A stretch of DNA of 64,000 nucleotides from Chitinophaga caseinilytica (GTDB taxonomy: Bacteria > Bacteroidota > Bacteroidia > Chitinophagales > Chitinophagaceae), in the NCBI RefSeq assembly GCF_038396765.1, contig NZ_CP150096.1:3207001-3271000 (forward strand), written 5' to 3'. Below are positions 1 through 8,322 of the stretch, in pieces. The position numbers and the translations under genes are program-made. Under the pieces are notes generated by a model. That model saw only the letters and a list, made by a program, of their open reading frames with translations. It did not search any database and had not been told where the DNA came from. Every line of letters starts with the position of its first letter. Positions within the stretch are counted from its first letter, which is position 1.

Positions 1-1
1 T

Positions 2-1249
2 TTCCGCTTTGCCTATACGAATGTGCTCACTACGCTGGGGGAGCTCATACGCACAGCGGATGCCAATCCCGACCTCGTCAATAAATCCGCTTCCGCCCGC
101 ATCTGGCGCGTGCTCATCCAGCAAAGGATCACCGACCTGTACGGCGATGTACCGTATTCCGAAGCGGGGAAAGCGGCGACAGACCGGGTATACCAACCGA
201 AATACGATGCGCAGTCGGCCGTGTACGACGGTATGCTCCGCGAGCTGGAATCCGCCATCGGCGCGTTCAACGACGGAAAGGTGAAATTCGGCGCGGCAGA
301 TTTCGTGTATAAGGGCGATGTCGCCAAATGGAAGAAACTGGGTTATTCGCTCATGCTGCGCATGGCCATGCGGATGACGAAAGTTGCGCCAGACAAGGCC
401 CGCGAGTGGGCGCAGAAGGCCATTGCGGGAGGGATCATCATGCAGGAAGGGGATCAGGCGGTGGTTTTGTATGGCAGCGGATCGCAGAATTATAACGTGA
501 ACCCGGTGGTATTCGAGATCGTGGGGCAGGATATCAAGCCAAGTTCCAAAGGGGCGGATAATACCGAGAACGGCAAGTTCAGCAAGACTTTCATCGATTT
601 CCTCAAGGCTAAGAACGATCCGCGCCTGCCGGTGATCTCGGTGGTGTGGAAAGACGGGAAACCCGATACATCCGCCGCCATTCAGCGCGGGATGCCGAAC
701 GGGACGGAAGGCCGGCCGGATGATTTCGTGACCTATTCAGAACCCAATCCCGCCACCGTACTGCAAAACTCTGCGCCGCTGATCGTGGTGTCTGCCGCGG
801 AAATGCGGTTCCTGCTGACGGAAGCGATCCTCCGCACCTGGGCTACCGGGAACGCAGCGCAAACATATAAGGAAGGGATCGAGATCGCAATGCGCAACTG
901 GGCATTGTTCGGTGAAGGAGGACGGATCGCTCCGGACAAGATCAACGCCTATACAACAGCGAACGCCCTGAACATGGCCAGCCCCTTCAATGATCAGATG
1001 AACCAGGTCCACAGCCAATTCTGGATCGCATCGCTGTTCGACGAGCAGGAAGCGTACGCCAACTGGCGGAGAACGGGCTTCCCCGTGCTGGTGCCGGTGA
1101 ATGCGAAAGATAATATGACGAACGGTACCATCCCGCGGAGGTTGCCTTACAGCAGGACCGAGCAGGGCAGCAACCGTTCCAATTACGACGCCGCCCTGGC
1201 GCGCCAGGGAGCCGATTTACTGACAACCCGCATCTGGTGGGATAAATAA
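2..1249 (+). CDS. SusD/RagB-like outer-membrane lipoprotein, 3' part (5' end outside window)
   Basis: The reading frame is already open at base 2, so the signal peptide and lipobox are missing; 415 residues are visible. The sequence resembles the SusD-like_2 branch of nutrient-binding lipoproteins, which sit on the outer face of the outer membrane as the lid of a SusC transporter. The C-terminal stretch with YANWRRTGFPVL (near base 1050-1085) is the usual end of this family. A SusC gene is expected just upstream of the window. The stop TAA overlaps the ATG of the next gene by one base (TAATG at 1247-1251), so the two are probably translationally coupled and share a substrate, an N-acetylhexosamine glycan. 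The family call rests on pattern recognition only. Confidence 0.88.
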   Translation, partial: FRFAYTNVLTTLGELIRTADANPDLVNKSASARIWRVLIQQRITDLYGDVPYSEAGKAATDRVYQPKYDAQSAVYDGMLRELESAIGAFNDGKVKFGAADFVYKGDVAKWKKLGYSLMLRMAMRMTKVAPDKAREWAQKAIAGGIIMQEGDQAVVLYGSGSQNYNVNPVVFEIVGQDIKPSSKGADNTENGKFSKTFIDFLKAKNDPRLPVISVVWKDGKPDTSAAIQRGMPNGTEGRPDDFVTYSEPNPATVLQNSAPLIVVSAAEMRFLLTEAILRTWATGNAAQTYKEGIEIAMRNWALFGEGGRIAPDKINAYTTANALNMASPFNDQMNQVHSQFWIASLFDEQEAYANWRRTGFPVLVPVNAKDNMTNGTIPRRLPYSRTEQGSNRSNYDAALARQGADLLTTRIWWDK

Positions 1250-3564
1250 TGCCGATGCGGACATTTATCCTGACTATTGTTTTACTAGCGGCCATGCCAA
1301 CAACGAGGGCTCAACGGGCCGGTGCTTCCCCACACGGAGTGCCGGCCCCGCGGGCTTCCGCGGCGAATATTGCCGGAAAGGCAGTGGTGTTTGATGCGAC
1401 CGTTGCGGCAGTAAGCCATTTTCAAAACGCCGGAGATGCGGCGCTGCAGCGCAACGCTCCTTTGCACCCTGCACTGATCCCTGCGCCGGTGGCGTATCGT
1501 GCGCTGAAGGGTTCATTGATATTGAAAGGAGATCCCGGCATAGTGGCGCCTCCCGAACTTACTCCGGCCATTCACCTGCTGGCGGAATACTGGAAAATGA
1601 ATCCCGGGGCAGGCAGCCACATCGTTTTCCGGATCGATACGCATGTGGTGAAACAGCCCGAAGGCTACCGCATGCATATCCGTCCCGATCAGGCTGTCGT
1701 TTCCGTGCGCGACGCAGACGGTGCATTCCGCGCCGTACAAACCCTGCGCCAGCTGGCGCGTACCTCCGACGGAACAATTCAGTTGCCTGCCTGCGACATC
1801 GAAGACGCGCCCCGGTTCCACTACCGCGGCATGCACCTCGACGTGAGCCGTCATTTCTTTTCGGTGGATTTCGTGAAGGGGTTCATCGACAGTCTTGCGC
1901 TGTACAAATTCAATACTTTCCACTGGCACCTGACAGACGATCAGGGCTGGCGGATCGAAATAAAAAAGTATCCCCGCCTGCAATCGGAAGCCGCCTGGCG
2001 GAACGAAACGCTGATCGGGCATAAGAAGGAACTGCCCCATCGCTTTGACGGCAAACGGTATGGTGGTTTTTATACGCAGGAAGAAGTTCGCCAGGTGGTT
2101 GCCTACGCCGCTTCGCGGGGGATTGAAGTGATCCCCGAGATCGAGATGCCAGGGCATGCGCAGGCCGCGCTCACGGCCTATCCGCAGCTGGGCTGCACCG
2201 GCGGGCCGTATCAAACCGCTACCTTCTGGGGCGTGTTCGACGATGTTTTCTGTGCGGGGAAAGACAGTACATTCCTTTTTCTGGAAGATGTGCTCGAAGA
2301 AGTATTGCCGCTTTTTCCTTCGCAATACATCCATATCGGCGGCGACGAATGCCCCAAAACACGCTGGAACGCTTGTCCCGCCTGTAAAAAACGCATGGCC
2401 GACGAAAACCTCCCGGATGCAGATGCCCTGCAAAGCTACTTCGTCCGCCGGATCGGTAAATGGCTGAATGCCCGTGGCCGCAAGCTCATCGGTTGGGACG
2501 AAATCCTCGAAGGCGGCCTGGCGCCCGGCGCTACGGTCATGAGCTGGCGCGGGATTGAAGGGGCTACGGCCGCCGCATCCCAGGGCCATCGCGTCATCAT
2601 GACACCCGAAGATGAATTGTATTTCGATCATTATACATCTTTATACGACGATGAGCCCGTAGCCGCAGGCGGCTACACGCCGCTGAAGGAAGTCTATGCC
2701 TGGGAGCCTCCCATGCCCGCGCTCATCGCCGGCGTGCAGGGGCAACTCTGGAGCGAGTACCTGCCAACGGAAAACCAAGCCCTGTACATGCTGTACCCCC
2801 GGATGCTGGCGCTCGCTGAAACAGCCTGGAGCCCCGTTTCCGGTAAGTCCTGGACAAATTTCCTGGCGCGCCTGCAGCGGAAAGATCCGGCTTTGGTCCC
2901 CGATGAAATTGTCATGCATACGCAGACGCCGCATCCCGGCACCATCCGCGTTTCGCTGGAAGGCATCGGGAAGATCGCATGGCGCCTCGATGGCGGGCCG
3001 GTAAAAATATATTCCGCTCCGTTCGATGTCCGGAAATCGGCCGTGCTGGAAGCCTGGCGCGCAGAAAACCCCTCCGGCCGGAAGCTCCGCCGGGAATTGA
3101 CGGTACATCTTGGAACGGGAGCGCAGATCCGGCTTCATCAACTTCCCAATACGAAATATAACGCCGCCGCACAAACGCTCGTGTACGGCGTGGCAGGAAC
3201 GCACCGTTACAACGACGGGCAGTGGCTGGGTTTCTCCGCCCGCGACCTCGATGCGGTGGTAGACCTTGGCGCAAAAAAATGGATCCGGCGGGTGGGGGTA
3301 AACATCCTGAACTATCACTGGCAAAGGATGTGGGAGCCCGCCGTTTTTCAAGTCCTCATATCCACCGATGGTAAAAATTTCACGCAAATCGCGGAAACGG
3401 ACAGCTTTCCCGTCAATGGCATCAACGCCATCCGGCTGCCCGTTGCCCCGGTGGAAGCGCGTTTCGTGAAATTCATCGCAAGGCATAAAGGCGTCATCCC
3501 GCCGGGCGAATACGGTGCCGGCGGCAACGGCATGTTGCTGGCCGACGAATTGATGATCGAATAA
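1249..3564 (+). CDS. Beta-N-acetylhexosaminidase (GH20) with C-terminal discoidin-like domain
   Basis: This is a secreted or periplasmic exo-acting hexosaminidase that releases terminal GlcNAc or GalNAc. It has a signal peptide (residues 1-21), a GH20b-like N-terminal domain (about 75-185) and a GH20 barrel (about 190-560). FHWHLTDDQGWR lies at 224-235, and the catalytic Asp-Glu pair is in HIGGDE (D366, E367); the Asp orients the substrate acetamido group and the Glu is the acid/base. The last 150 residues look like a beta-sandwich of the F5/8 type C (CBM32) kind. Of 771 residues, the size is normal for Bacteroidota enzymes. The start at 1249 overlaps the upstream stop; a second ATG at 1255 is equally possible. 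It sits in an operon with a SusD-like protein and a GntP permease. Confidence 0.95.
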   Translation: MPMRTFILTIVLLAAMPTTRAQRAGASPHGVPAPRASAANIAGKAVVFDATVAAVSHFQNAGDAALQRNAPLHPALIPAPVAYRALKGSLILKGDPGIVAPPELTPAIHLLAEYWKMNPGAGSHIVFRIDTHVVKQPEGYRMHIRPDQAVVSVRDADGAFRAVQTLRQLARTSDGTIQLPACDIEDAPRFHYRGMHLDVSRHFFSVDFVKGFIDSLALYKFNTFHWHLTDDQGWRIEIKKYPRLQSEAAWRNETLIGHKKELPHRFDGKRYGGFYTQEEVRQVVAYAASRGIEVIPEIEMPGHAQAALTAYPQLGCTGGPYQTATFWGVFDDVFCAGKDSTFLFLEDVLEEVLPLFPSQYIHIGGDECPKTRWNACPACKKRMADENLPDADALQSYFVRRIGKWLNARGRKLIGWDEILEGGLAPGATVMSWRGIEGATAAASQGHRVIMTPEDELYFDHYTSLYDDEPVAAGGYTPLKEVYAWEPPMPALIAGVQGQLWSEYLPTENQALYMLYPRMLALAETAWSPVSGKSWTNFLARLQRKDPALVPDEIVMHTQTPHPGTIRVSLEGIGKIAWRLDGGPVKIYSAPFDVRKSAVLEAWRAENPSGRKLRRELTVHLGTGAQIRLHQLPNTKYNAAAQTLVYGVAGTHRYNDGQWLGFSARDLDAVVDLGAKKWIRRVGVNILNYHWQRMWEPAVFQVLISTDGKNFTQIAETDSFPVNGINAIRLPVAPVEARFVKFIARHKGVIPPGEYGAGGNGMLLADELMIE

Positions 3565-3570
3565 AACCCA

Positions 3571-4881
3571 ATGATGGCTTTTGTGATCGTTGCAATCTGC
3601 ATTGTTATACTGGTGATTTTGCTGACCTGGGGAAAGATGAACGCTTTCCTCGCATTCCTTCTCGTGTCCATGATCGGCGGCGCATGGCTGGGCCTCCCGC
3701 TGCCGAGGATCCCCGGGGCTTTGCAGAAAGGCATCGGCGATACGGTGGGCGGCCTGCTGTCTATCCTCGCGCTGGGCGCCATGCTGGGCAAGCTGGTGGC
3801 CGAAAGTGGCGCCGCGCGGCAGATCGCGCAGGTGCTGGTCGGGTTCTTCGGCCCAAAGCATGTGCAATGGGCCTTGATGGTAGCGGGTTTCATCATAGGG
3901 ATCCCGCTGTATTACGGTGTGGGGTTCGTGCTCATGGTACCCCTCATCTTCTCCGTCATTTACCGTTATAAACTGCCTGCCGTGGCCACGGGGCTCCCGG
4001 CGCTGGCGGCACTTTCCGTCACCCACGGCTTCCTTCCGCCGCATCCCTCGCCGGTGGCGCTGGTGGGCGCGTTTGGCGCGGATATGGGGAAAACGCTTTT
4101 GTACGGCCTCGCCGTTGCCATTCCGGCCATCGTCGTCGCCGGGCCTTTGTTCGCGGTTTTCCTCCGCCGCATCCCCGCCGGTGAATCCGCCCTTTTCCGC
4201 GCAACGGGAACGGAATCCGCCGATGCGCCCATGCCCGGTAAGGCCGCCAGCTTCCTCACCGCGCTGCTGCCCGTTTTGCTGCTGATGGCCGGTGCGGCGG
4301 CACAGCACTTTTTTCCCGGCGTATCGTGGCTGCAATTCGCCGCAGACCCGGCAATTGTGATGCTGTTTTGTATCTTCACCGCCACGGTAACGCTGGGCAC
4401 CATGCAGGGCCGCGATATGGCGGCCATCATGCGCATCTGCGGCGACGCCGTCAAAGACATCGCCCCGGTATTGCTCGTGATCGCCGGGTCGGGCGCTTTG
4501 AAACAGGTGTTGACGGAAACCGGCGTCAGCGAAAGGATCGCGGGCACCATGCAGTTGTGGCCCGTACCGCCATTGGTTCTCGGCTGGATGATGGCCGCCA
4601 TCATCCGCGCCTGCGTAGGTTCTGCCACCATCGCCGGGCTCACGGCCGCCGGCATGCTGGCGCCGCTGGTGAAAGCCGGGCTGGTAGAGCCGAACCTCAT
4701 GGTACTGTCTGTTGGCGCGGGAAGCCTCATGTTCTCGCATGTCAACGACGCGGGTTTCTGGATGTTCCGGGAATATTTTTCCCTCAGTATCAAAAGCACG
4801 CTGCTGTCGTGGTCCGTCATGGAAACACTGGTAGGTGTGGCTGGCCTGGCGGGCGTATTGATATTAAATTCGATCTTATAA
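3571..4881 (+). CDS. Gluconate/sugar-acid:H+ symporter, GntP family
   Basis: This inner-membrane permease of 436 residues is hydrophobic throughout, with about 12-14 membrane segments. It matches the GntP family by length (usually 430-450), by the N-terminal pattern of two short helices followed by an LLVSMIGG-type segment, and by the C-terminal half with the GSATIAGLTAAG and HVNDAGFW motifs. Family members move gluconate, KDG, D-serine or related hydroxy acids with protons. It begins 6 bases after the GH20 stop and is followed after 14 bases by a RidA gene and then a sugar kinase. The substrate is therefore probably a sugar acid or amino-sugar acid that ends as 2-keto-3-deoxygluconate; that assignment is inferred from context only. 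Confidence 0.93.
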   Translation: MMAFVIVAICIVILVILLTWGKMNAFLAFLLVSMIGGAWLGLPLPRIPGALQKGIGDTVGGLLSILALGAMLGKLVAESGAARQIAQVLVGFFGPKHVQWALMVAGFIIGIPLYYGVGFVLMVPLIFSVIYRYKLPAVATGLPALAALSVTHGFLPPHPSPVALVGAFGADMGKTLLYGLAVAIPAIVVAGPLFAVFLRRIPAGESALFRATGTESADAPMPGKAASFLTALLPVLLLMAGAAAQHFFPGVSWLQFAADPAIVMLFCIFTATVTLGTMQGRDMAAIMRICGDAVKDIAPVLLVIAGSGALKQVLTETGVSERIAGTMQLWPVPPLVLGWMMAAIIRACVGSATIAGLTAAGMLAPLVKAGLVEPNLMVLSVGAGSLMFSHVNDAGFWMFREYFSLSIKSTLLSWSVMETLVGVAGLAGVLILNSIL

Positions 4882-4895
4882 AAACAGGATATCTT

Positions 4896-5369
4896 ATGAA
4901 TTACAATGCAGAAGAGCAGTTTGAGAAAACCGGGTTGGTATTGCCGCCGGCTCCCGCGCCGCTGGGCGTTTACAAGCCTTGCCTGGTAGACGGGAAGTAC
5001 CTTTATCTTTCCGGCCACGGGCCCGTGCAGAACGACAAATCCCTCATCATCGGCCGCATCGGCAAAGACATGGACATGGAAGCCGGTAAGCTCGCCGCGC
5101 GGCAGGTGGGCCTTACCATGCTGTCGACCATCGTGACCCATCTCGGCAGCCTCAACCGGGTGAAACGGGTGATCAAGGTGTTAGGGATGGTGAACTGTAC
5201 GCCGGAATTTGAACGGCATCCGTATGTGATCAACGGCTGCAGCGAGCTGTTCGCGGCGGTGTGGGGCACAGAAAACGGCATCGGGGTCCGCAGTGCCGTG
5301 GGGTTCGGATCATTGCCCGATAATATTCCCGTAGAAATCGAGGCGCTGTTCGAATTGCATGATGATTGA
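4896..5369 (+). CDS. RidA/YjgF family enamine/imine deaminase
   Basis: This protein of 157 residues belongs to the RidA superfamily, longer than the classic 128-residue form. Family members hydrolyse reactive enamine/imine intermediates released by PLP-dependent dehydratases. The C-terminal GVRSAVGFGSLPDNIPVEIE block matches the RidA signature of an arginine followed by the LP-x-x-x-VEIE segment. The start ATG at 4896 was chosen because the frame upstream runs through the GntP gene in another phase and carries no RidA-like sequence. Its place between a sugar-acid permease and a KDG-type kinase suggests it clears the intermediate of an amino-sugar-acid dehydratase that is not in the window. 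Confidence 0.9.
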   Translation: MNYNAEEQFEKTGLVLPPAPAPLGVYKPCLVDGKYLYLSGHGPVQNDKSLIIGRIGKDMDMEAGKLAARQVGLTMLSTIVTHLGSLNRVKRVIKVLGMVNCTPEFERHPYVINGCSELFAAVWGTENGIGVRSAVGFGSLPDNIPVEIEALFELHDD

Positions 5370-5418
5370 AAGCCTTGATTACCGGGAAAAAAATTACATT
5401 GCCGGAAAATCACCGGGT

Positions 5419-6441
5419 ATGAATCCTGCTCTTGCCACTTTCGGGGAATTATTGCTGCGGCTGCACAGTGGCGGCGACAGTCGTTTCCTGCATACCTCCG
5501 GGTATATTCCGTACTACGCCGGCGCGGAAGCGAACCTGTGCGTATTGCTGGCAAGGCTGGGCATTCCCGCGCAGTATGTAACGCGGGTGCCGGATAACGA
5601 TCTTGCGTTGGCCGGCATCGCGCAGTTGCGCGGGCATGGGGTAGGGGTGGAAAAAGTATTGTACGGCGGACGGAAACTTGGATTGTATTTCTCTGAAACG
5701 GGCAACCACATCCGGCCCGTCCAGGTGATATACGACCGCGCCGGCAGCGCGTTTTCCGAATTGCAACCGGGAATGGTGGATTGGGAAAGCTTTTTGAAGG
5801 ATCAAACCCATTTTCACTGGACGGGCATTTCGCCCGCGCTTTCCGCCACTGTTGCGGATGTCTGTGCAGAAGCGATAGACATTGCGCGCAGCCGGGATCT
5901 CGTCATTTCCGCCGATCTCAACTATCGCTCGCGCCTCTGGCAATACGGTAAACATCCGAACGAAGTGATGCCCGCATTATTAAAACATTGCCACATCGCC
6001 ATCGCCGATCTCGATGCCTGTAATGTGTATTTCGGCATGACGACAGACCCCTCGCTGCCCTGGACCCGCCGTTTCGAGATAGCGGCGCAGGAACTACAAG
6101 CCCGCTTCATGCCTGAAACGCATACGCTGGCCATGAGTTTCCGCGTGCCGGAAAACGACCGCCTGCATTACACCGCCGCGCTCATGAGCGGCGGCAAAGC
6201 GTATTTCAGCCGGTTGAAGATCGCCCTTCCGCAGGTGAAGGAAAGCATCGGGACGGGAGACGCCTTCGCCGGAGGGCTCCTCTATGGTACCATGACCGGC
6301 CTGTCGCCCCAGGAAACCATCGATTTCGCTACCGCCTGCGGTGTGCTGAAACAAAGCGTTCCAGGCGATTGGCCCCTGTTCTCCAAATCCGAAATCGAAG
6401 CCATGGTGGCGCAGGGGATCAATACACGGATTTCGCGGTAG
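5419..6441 (+). CDS. PfkB-family sugar kinase, 2-dehydro-3-deoxygluconate kinase-like
   Basis: This ribokinase/PfkB fold kinase probably phosphorylates 2-keto-3-deoxygluconate (KDG) to KDG-6-phosphate. The start at 5419 gives MNPALATFGELLLRL, the normal family beginning (strand 1 followed by GE). An in-frame ATG at 5359, overlapping the RidA stop, would add 20 unlike residues. The second PfkB signature GTGDAFAGG is at about 278-286, with D281 as catalytic base next to the anion hole. At 340 residues the length is typical. It is the last gene of the SusD/GH20/GntP/RidA run; an aldolase is not present downstream. KDG as substrate is inferred from the GntP and RidA neighbours. Confidence 0.85.
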   Translation: MNPALATFGELLLRLHSGGDSRFLHTSGYIPYYAGAEANLCVLLARLGIPAQYVTRVPDNDLALAGIAQLRGHGVGVEKVLYGGRKLGLYFSETGNHIRPVQVIYDRAGSAFSELQPGMVDWESFLKDQTHFHWTGISPALSATVADVCAEAIDIARSRDLVISADLNYRSRLWQYGKHPNEVMPALLKHCHIAIADLDACNVYFGMTTDPSLPWTRRFEIAAQELQARFMPETHTLAMSFRVPENDRLHYTAALMSGGKAYFSRLKIALPQVKESIGTGDAFAGGLLYGTMTGLSPQETIDFATACGVLKQSVPGDWPLFSKSEIEAMVAQGINTRISR

Positions 6442-6509
6442 CAATGTCAGACCAATAACCAATATCAGGCAATACATCCTTTATTACTGGCCTGTTGAAA
6501 AAAATGTGA

Positions 6510-7328
6510 ATGGAAATGAAGTATCTGTTGTCGCTACTGTTATTATGCCCGTTTAAATGGGGTTTCTCCCAAAGTACCGGAAAAACGAAACTATATCTCA
6601 TCGGTACCGTCCATCAATCTTCTGCCATTTTAAATCCCCAAATGCTGTTCGCGATTTTAGACAGCATCCGGCCCGATATTTTGTTGCAGGAAAACGATAG
6701 CGAGCAAATTGCCACTTATTTCGACGACATAAGCCCCAATTCCAATGAGCAGAATGCTTCGTTGATGTACCTGAAGAAGTATCCCGGAACGTTGAACCTG
6801 CCATTCGAATTTGAAGGAAGGAATCAGTATAGGAAAAATAACGGGATGACGCCCACCGATCAGCTGACCATTCAATTGATGGACAGTTTATATCAAAGAA
6901 AGGCGCTGAGCAAGGCCAATATGGAAATTTACAGGCGGTACATCACGGCGAATAAAATCTTGTTCGAATTTGCCAAAAGCGATATCAAAACCATGAACGG
7001 CCTGGCTTTTGAAAAGGAGAACAGGCAGCGTCAATATATCCAGCATCATGAACTTCCTGCAATCGTTCATTCGGAAGGAATTTTCGCCCAACGTCTTGTG
7101 ACGAAGCCCGACGGCGGGAGGATTTCATACCGCGATGGCTATCAGCTTTGGTGTAATTTCTGGGATTTGAGAAACAATACCATGGCGATAAATATCATCA
7201 GGAAAGCGAATGAGCATAAAGGAAAAACCATTGTTGTCCTGACGGGCGTGCAGCATAAATATTACCTCAGGGAATTGCTTGCGAGATACCAGGATGGCAA
7301 CTATGAGCTGATTGAATATTTTAAGTGA
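6510..7328 (+). CDS. TraB/Tiki-like (GumN-ChaN superfamily) secreted protein
   Basis: This is a protein of 272 residues with a likely signal peptide (about 1-20, ending GFSQS). It shows the two hallmark regions of the TraB/Tiki/ChaN fold: LYLIGTVHQSS near the N terminus (GTxH motif) with LLQEND after it, and LTGVQHKYYLRELL near the C terminus (second GxxH motif). Members of this fold are putative metallopeptidases or haem/porphyrin-binding proteins, and the exact activity here is unknown. The base composition looks visibly more AT-rich than both neighbours, hinting at separate ancestry. It is probably a single-gene unit. A second member of the superfamily is found at 59384-60283 but the two are not close copies. 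Confidence 0.7.
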   Translation: MEMKYLLSLLLLCPFKWGFSQSTGKTKLYLIGTVHQSSAILNPQMLFAILDSIRPDILLQENDSEQIATYFDDISPNSNEQNASLMYLKKYPGTLNLPFEFEGRNQYRKNNGMTPTDQLTIQLMDSLYQRKALSKANMEIYRRYITANKILFEFAKSDIKTMNGLAFEKENRQRQYIQHHELPAIVHSEGIFAQRLVTKPDGGRISYRDGYQLWCNFWDLRNNTMAINIIRKANEHKGKTIVVLTGVQHKYYLRELLARYQDGNYELIEYFK

Positions 7329-7339
7329 ACCTTCCCGTA

Positions 7340-7552
7340 TTACTTACAATGCAACCCCAACTCGCGTAACTGCTTCAAATGCCATCCCTGTTCAAAAATC
7401 GGGAAGTGTCGGGAAGGTGCATTGCCTGTCGGCTTAACGGCGTTCAGCGGAAAATACGGGCACACGCCGTTGGTGGATGTTAATGCGCCCGGCGTTGAAT
7501 CATTGCAACCATTTTGATGTATTCCGATGCTTTTTTTGCATGTGTTGCTGCG
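7340..7552 (-). pseudogene. Degenerate gene end resembling the 3' end of the STAND ATPase gene
   Basis: The 337-base gap between 7329 and 7665 holds no complete gene. On the minus strand a frame is open for 70 codons from an upstream in-frame stop (7553-7555) to a TAA at 7340-7342, with no convincing start. Its last residues read LKQLRELGLHCK, almost the same as the last residues of the STAND ATPase at 18540 (KQLRELGLHFK). At DNA level 7341-7376 matches 18541-18576 at 32 of 36 positions. This suggests a leftover tail of a paralogue or a small recombined fragment. The rest of the gap (7553-7665) is presumably the sigma-factor promoter region; I see no perfect promoter there. Confidence 0.4.
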
Positions 7553-7665
7553 CTACATTAATTAATCCTGGCGGGCCCATATCAAAATAATATTATCGCG
7601 GAAACCATCACTTTTTTTACTTTAGTTTGCATCTCCGCTGATAATGTCAACCAATGTAGCCAGCT

Positions 7666-8304
7666 ATGCCTGTAAGCCAGAATTATGATGAGAATGCGTT
7701 GCTGCAATTAATTGCAGACGGCGATGAGCGTGCATTTGGCGTGTTGTTCTCCCATTATTATCCCCGGTTGTTTCCGCTGGTCCACCGCTTTTCCCTCACC
7801 GATACCGACGTGCAGGAAGCTTTGCAGGAAACCTTCATCCAGGTGTGGCTGCACCGCGACCGCCTCCCGGAAATCGCGAACCTGCAGGGCTGGCTGCTCC
7901 GGATCGCATCGCGCCGCTGCCGGGAATTGCTCCGGAAGCACCTGTTACAGGAGCGCACCATTGCAAACGCCGCACTGGTAGCCGAAGAGGAGGTGGCGGA
8001 TACACCGTCGCACCACATGCAGGGCGGGGAATTGCGGCGGCTCGTACAGGAAACGCTGGACGGCATGCCGGAGCAGCGCCGGAAAATTTACATCATGAGC
8101 AGGGAACTGGGCCTGAAGCCGGCGGAAATCGCGCAACAGCTTTCCCTATCCGTCAGCACCGTGAAAAACACCCTCGTTGCCGCATTGAAACAAATGCGCT
8201 CCCGCCTGGAGGAATCCGGATACATCGTTTGCTCCGTATCCGTCTGCTGCAAAATTTTTCTTTTTACGATAGTACGTTCTTCATCGGCGATGCACTTCAT
8301 TTAG
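7666..8304 (+). CDS. ECF-type RNA polymerase sigma-70 factor
   Basis: This sigma factor of 212 residues has region 2 at about 12-85 (DERAFGVLFSHYYPRLFPLV, then QEALQETFIQVWLHRDRLP) and region 4 at about 120-185, with the helix-turn-helix GLKPAEIAQQLSLSVSTVKN. Such Bacteroidota ECF factors direct transcription of a SusC/SusD locus and are held inactive by a FecR anti-sigma until the SusC STN domain signals substrate binding. The FecR gene follows after 18 bases and the SusC gene after that, so the three form a complete cell-surface signalling chain. The last 25 residues are cysteine-rich and outside the usual domain. Confidence 0.95.
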   Translation: MPVSQNYDENALLQLIADGDERAFGVLFSHYYPRLFPLVHRFSLTDTDVQEALQETFIQVWLHRDRLPEIANLQGWLLRIASRRCRELLRKHLLQERTIANAALVAEEEVADTPSHHMQGGELRRLVQETLDGMPEQRRKIYIMSRELGLKPAEIAQQLSLSVSTVKNTLVAALKQMRSRLEESGYIVCSVSVCCKIFLFTIVRSSSAMHFI

Positions 8305-8322
8305 GTCAAGCTACCTAAAACC

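Noticed and set aside
1513..2631. 372-codon minus-strand frame inside the GH20 gene
   Set aside because: Antisense to the catalytic domain; no motif or start context.
2641..4740. 699-codon open frame on the minus strand opposite GH20 and GntP
   Set aside because: It crosses two well-supported genes and is rich in His, Arg, Gln and Gly as shadows are.
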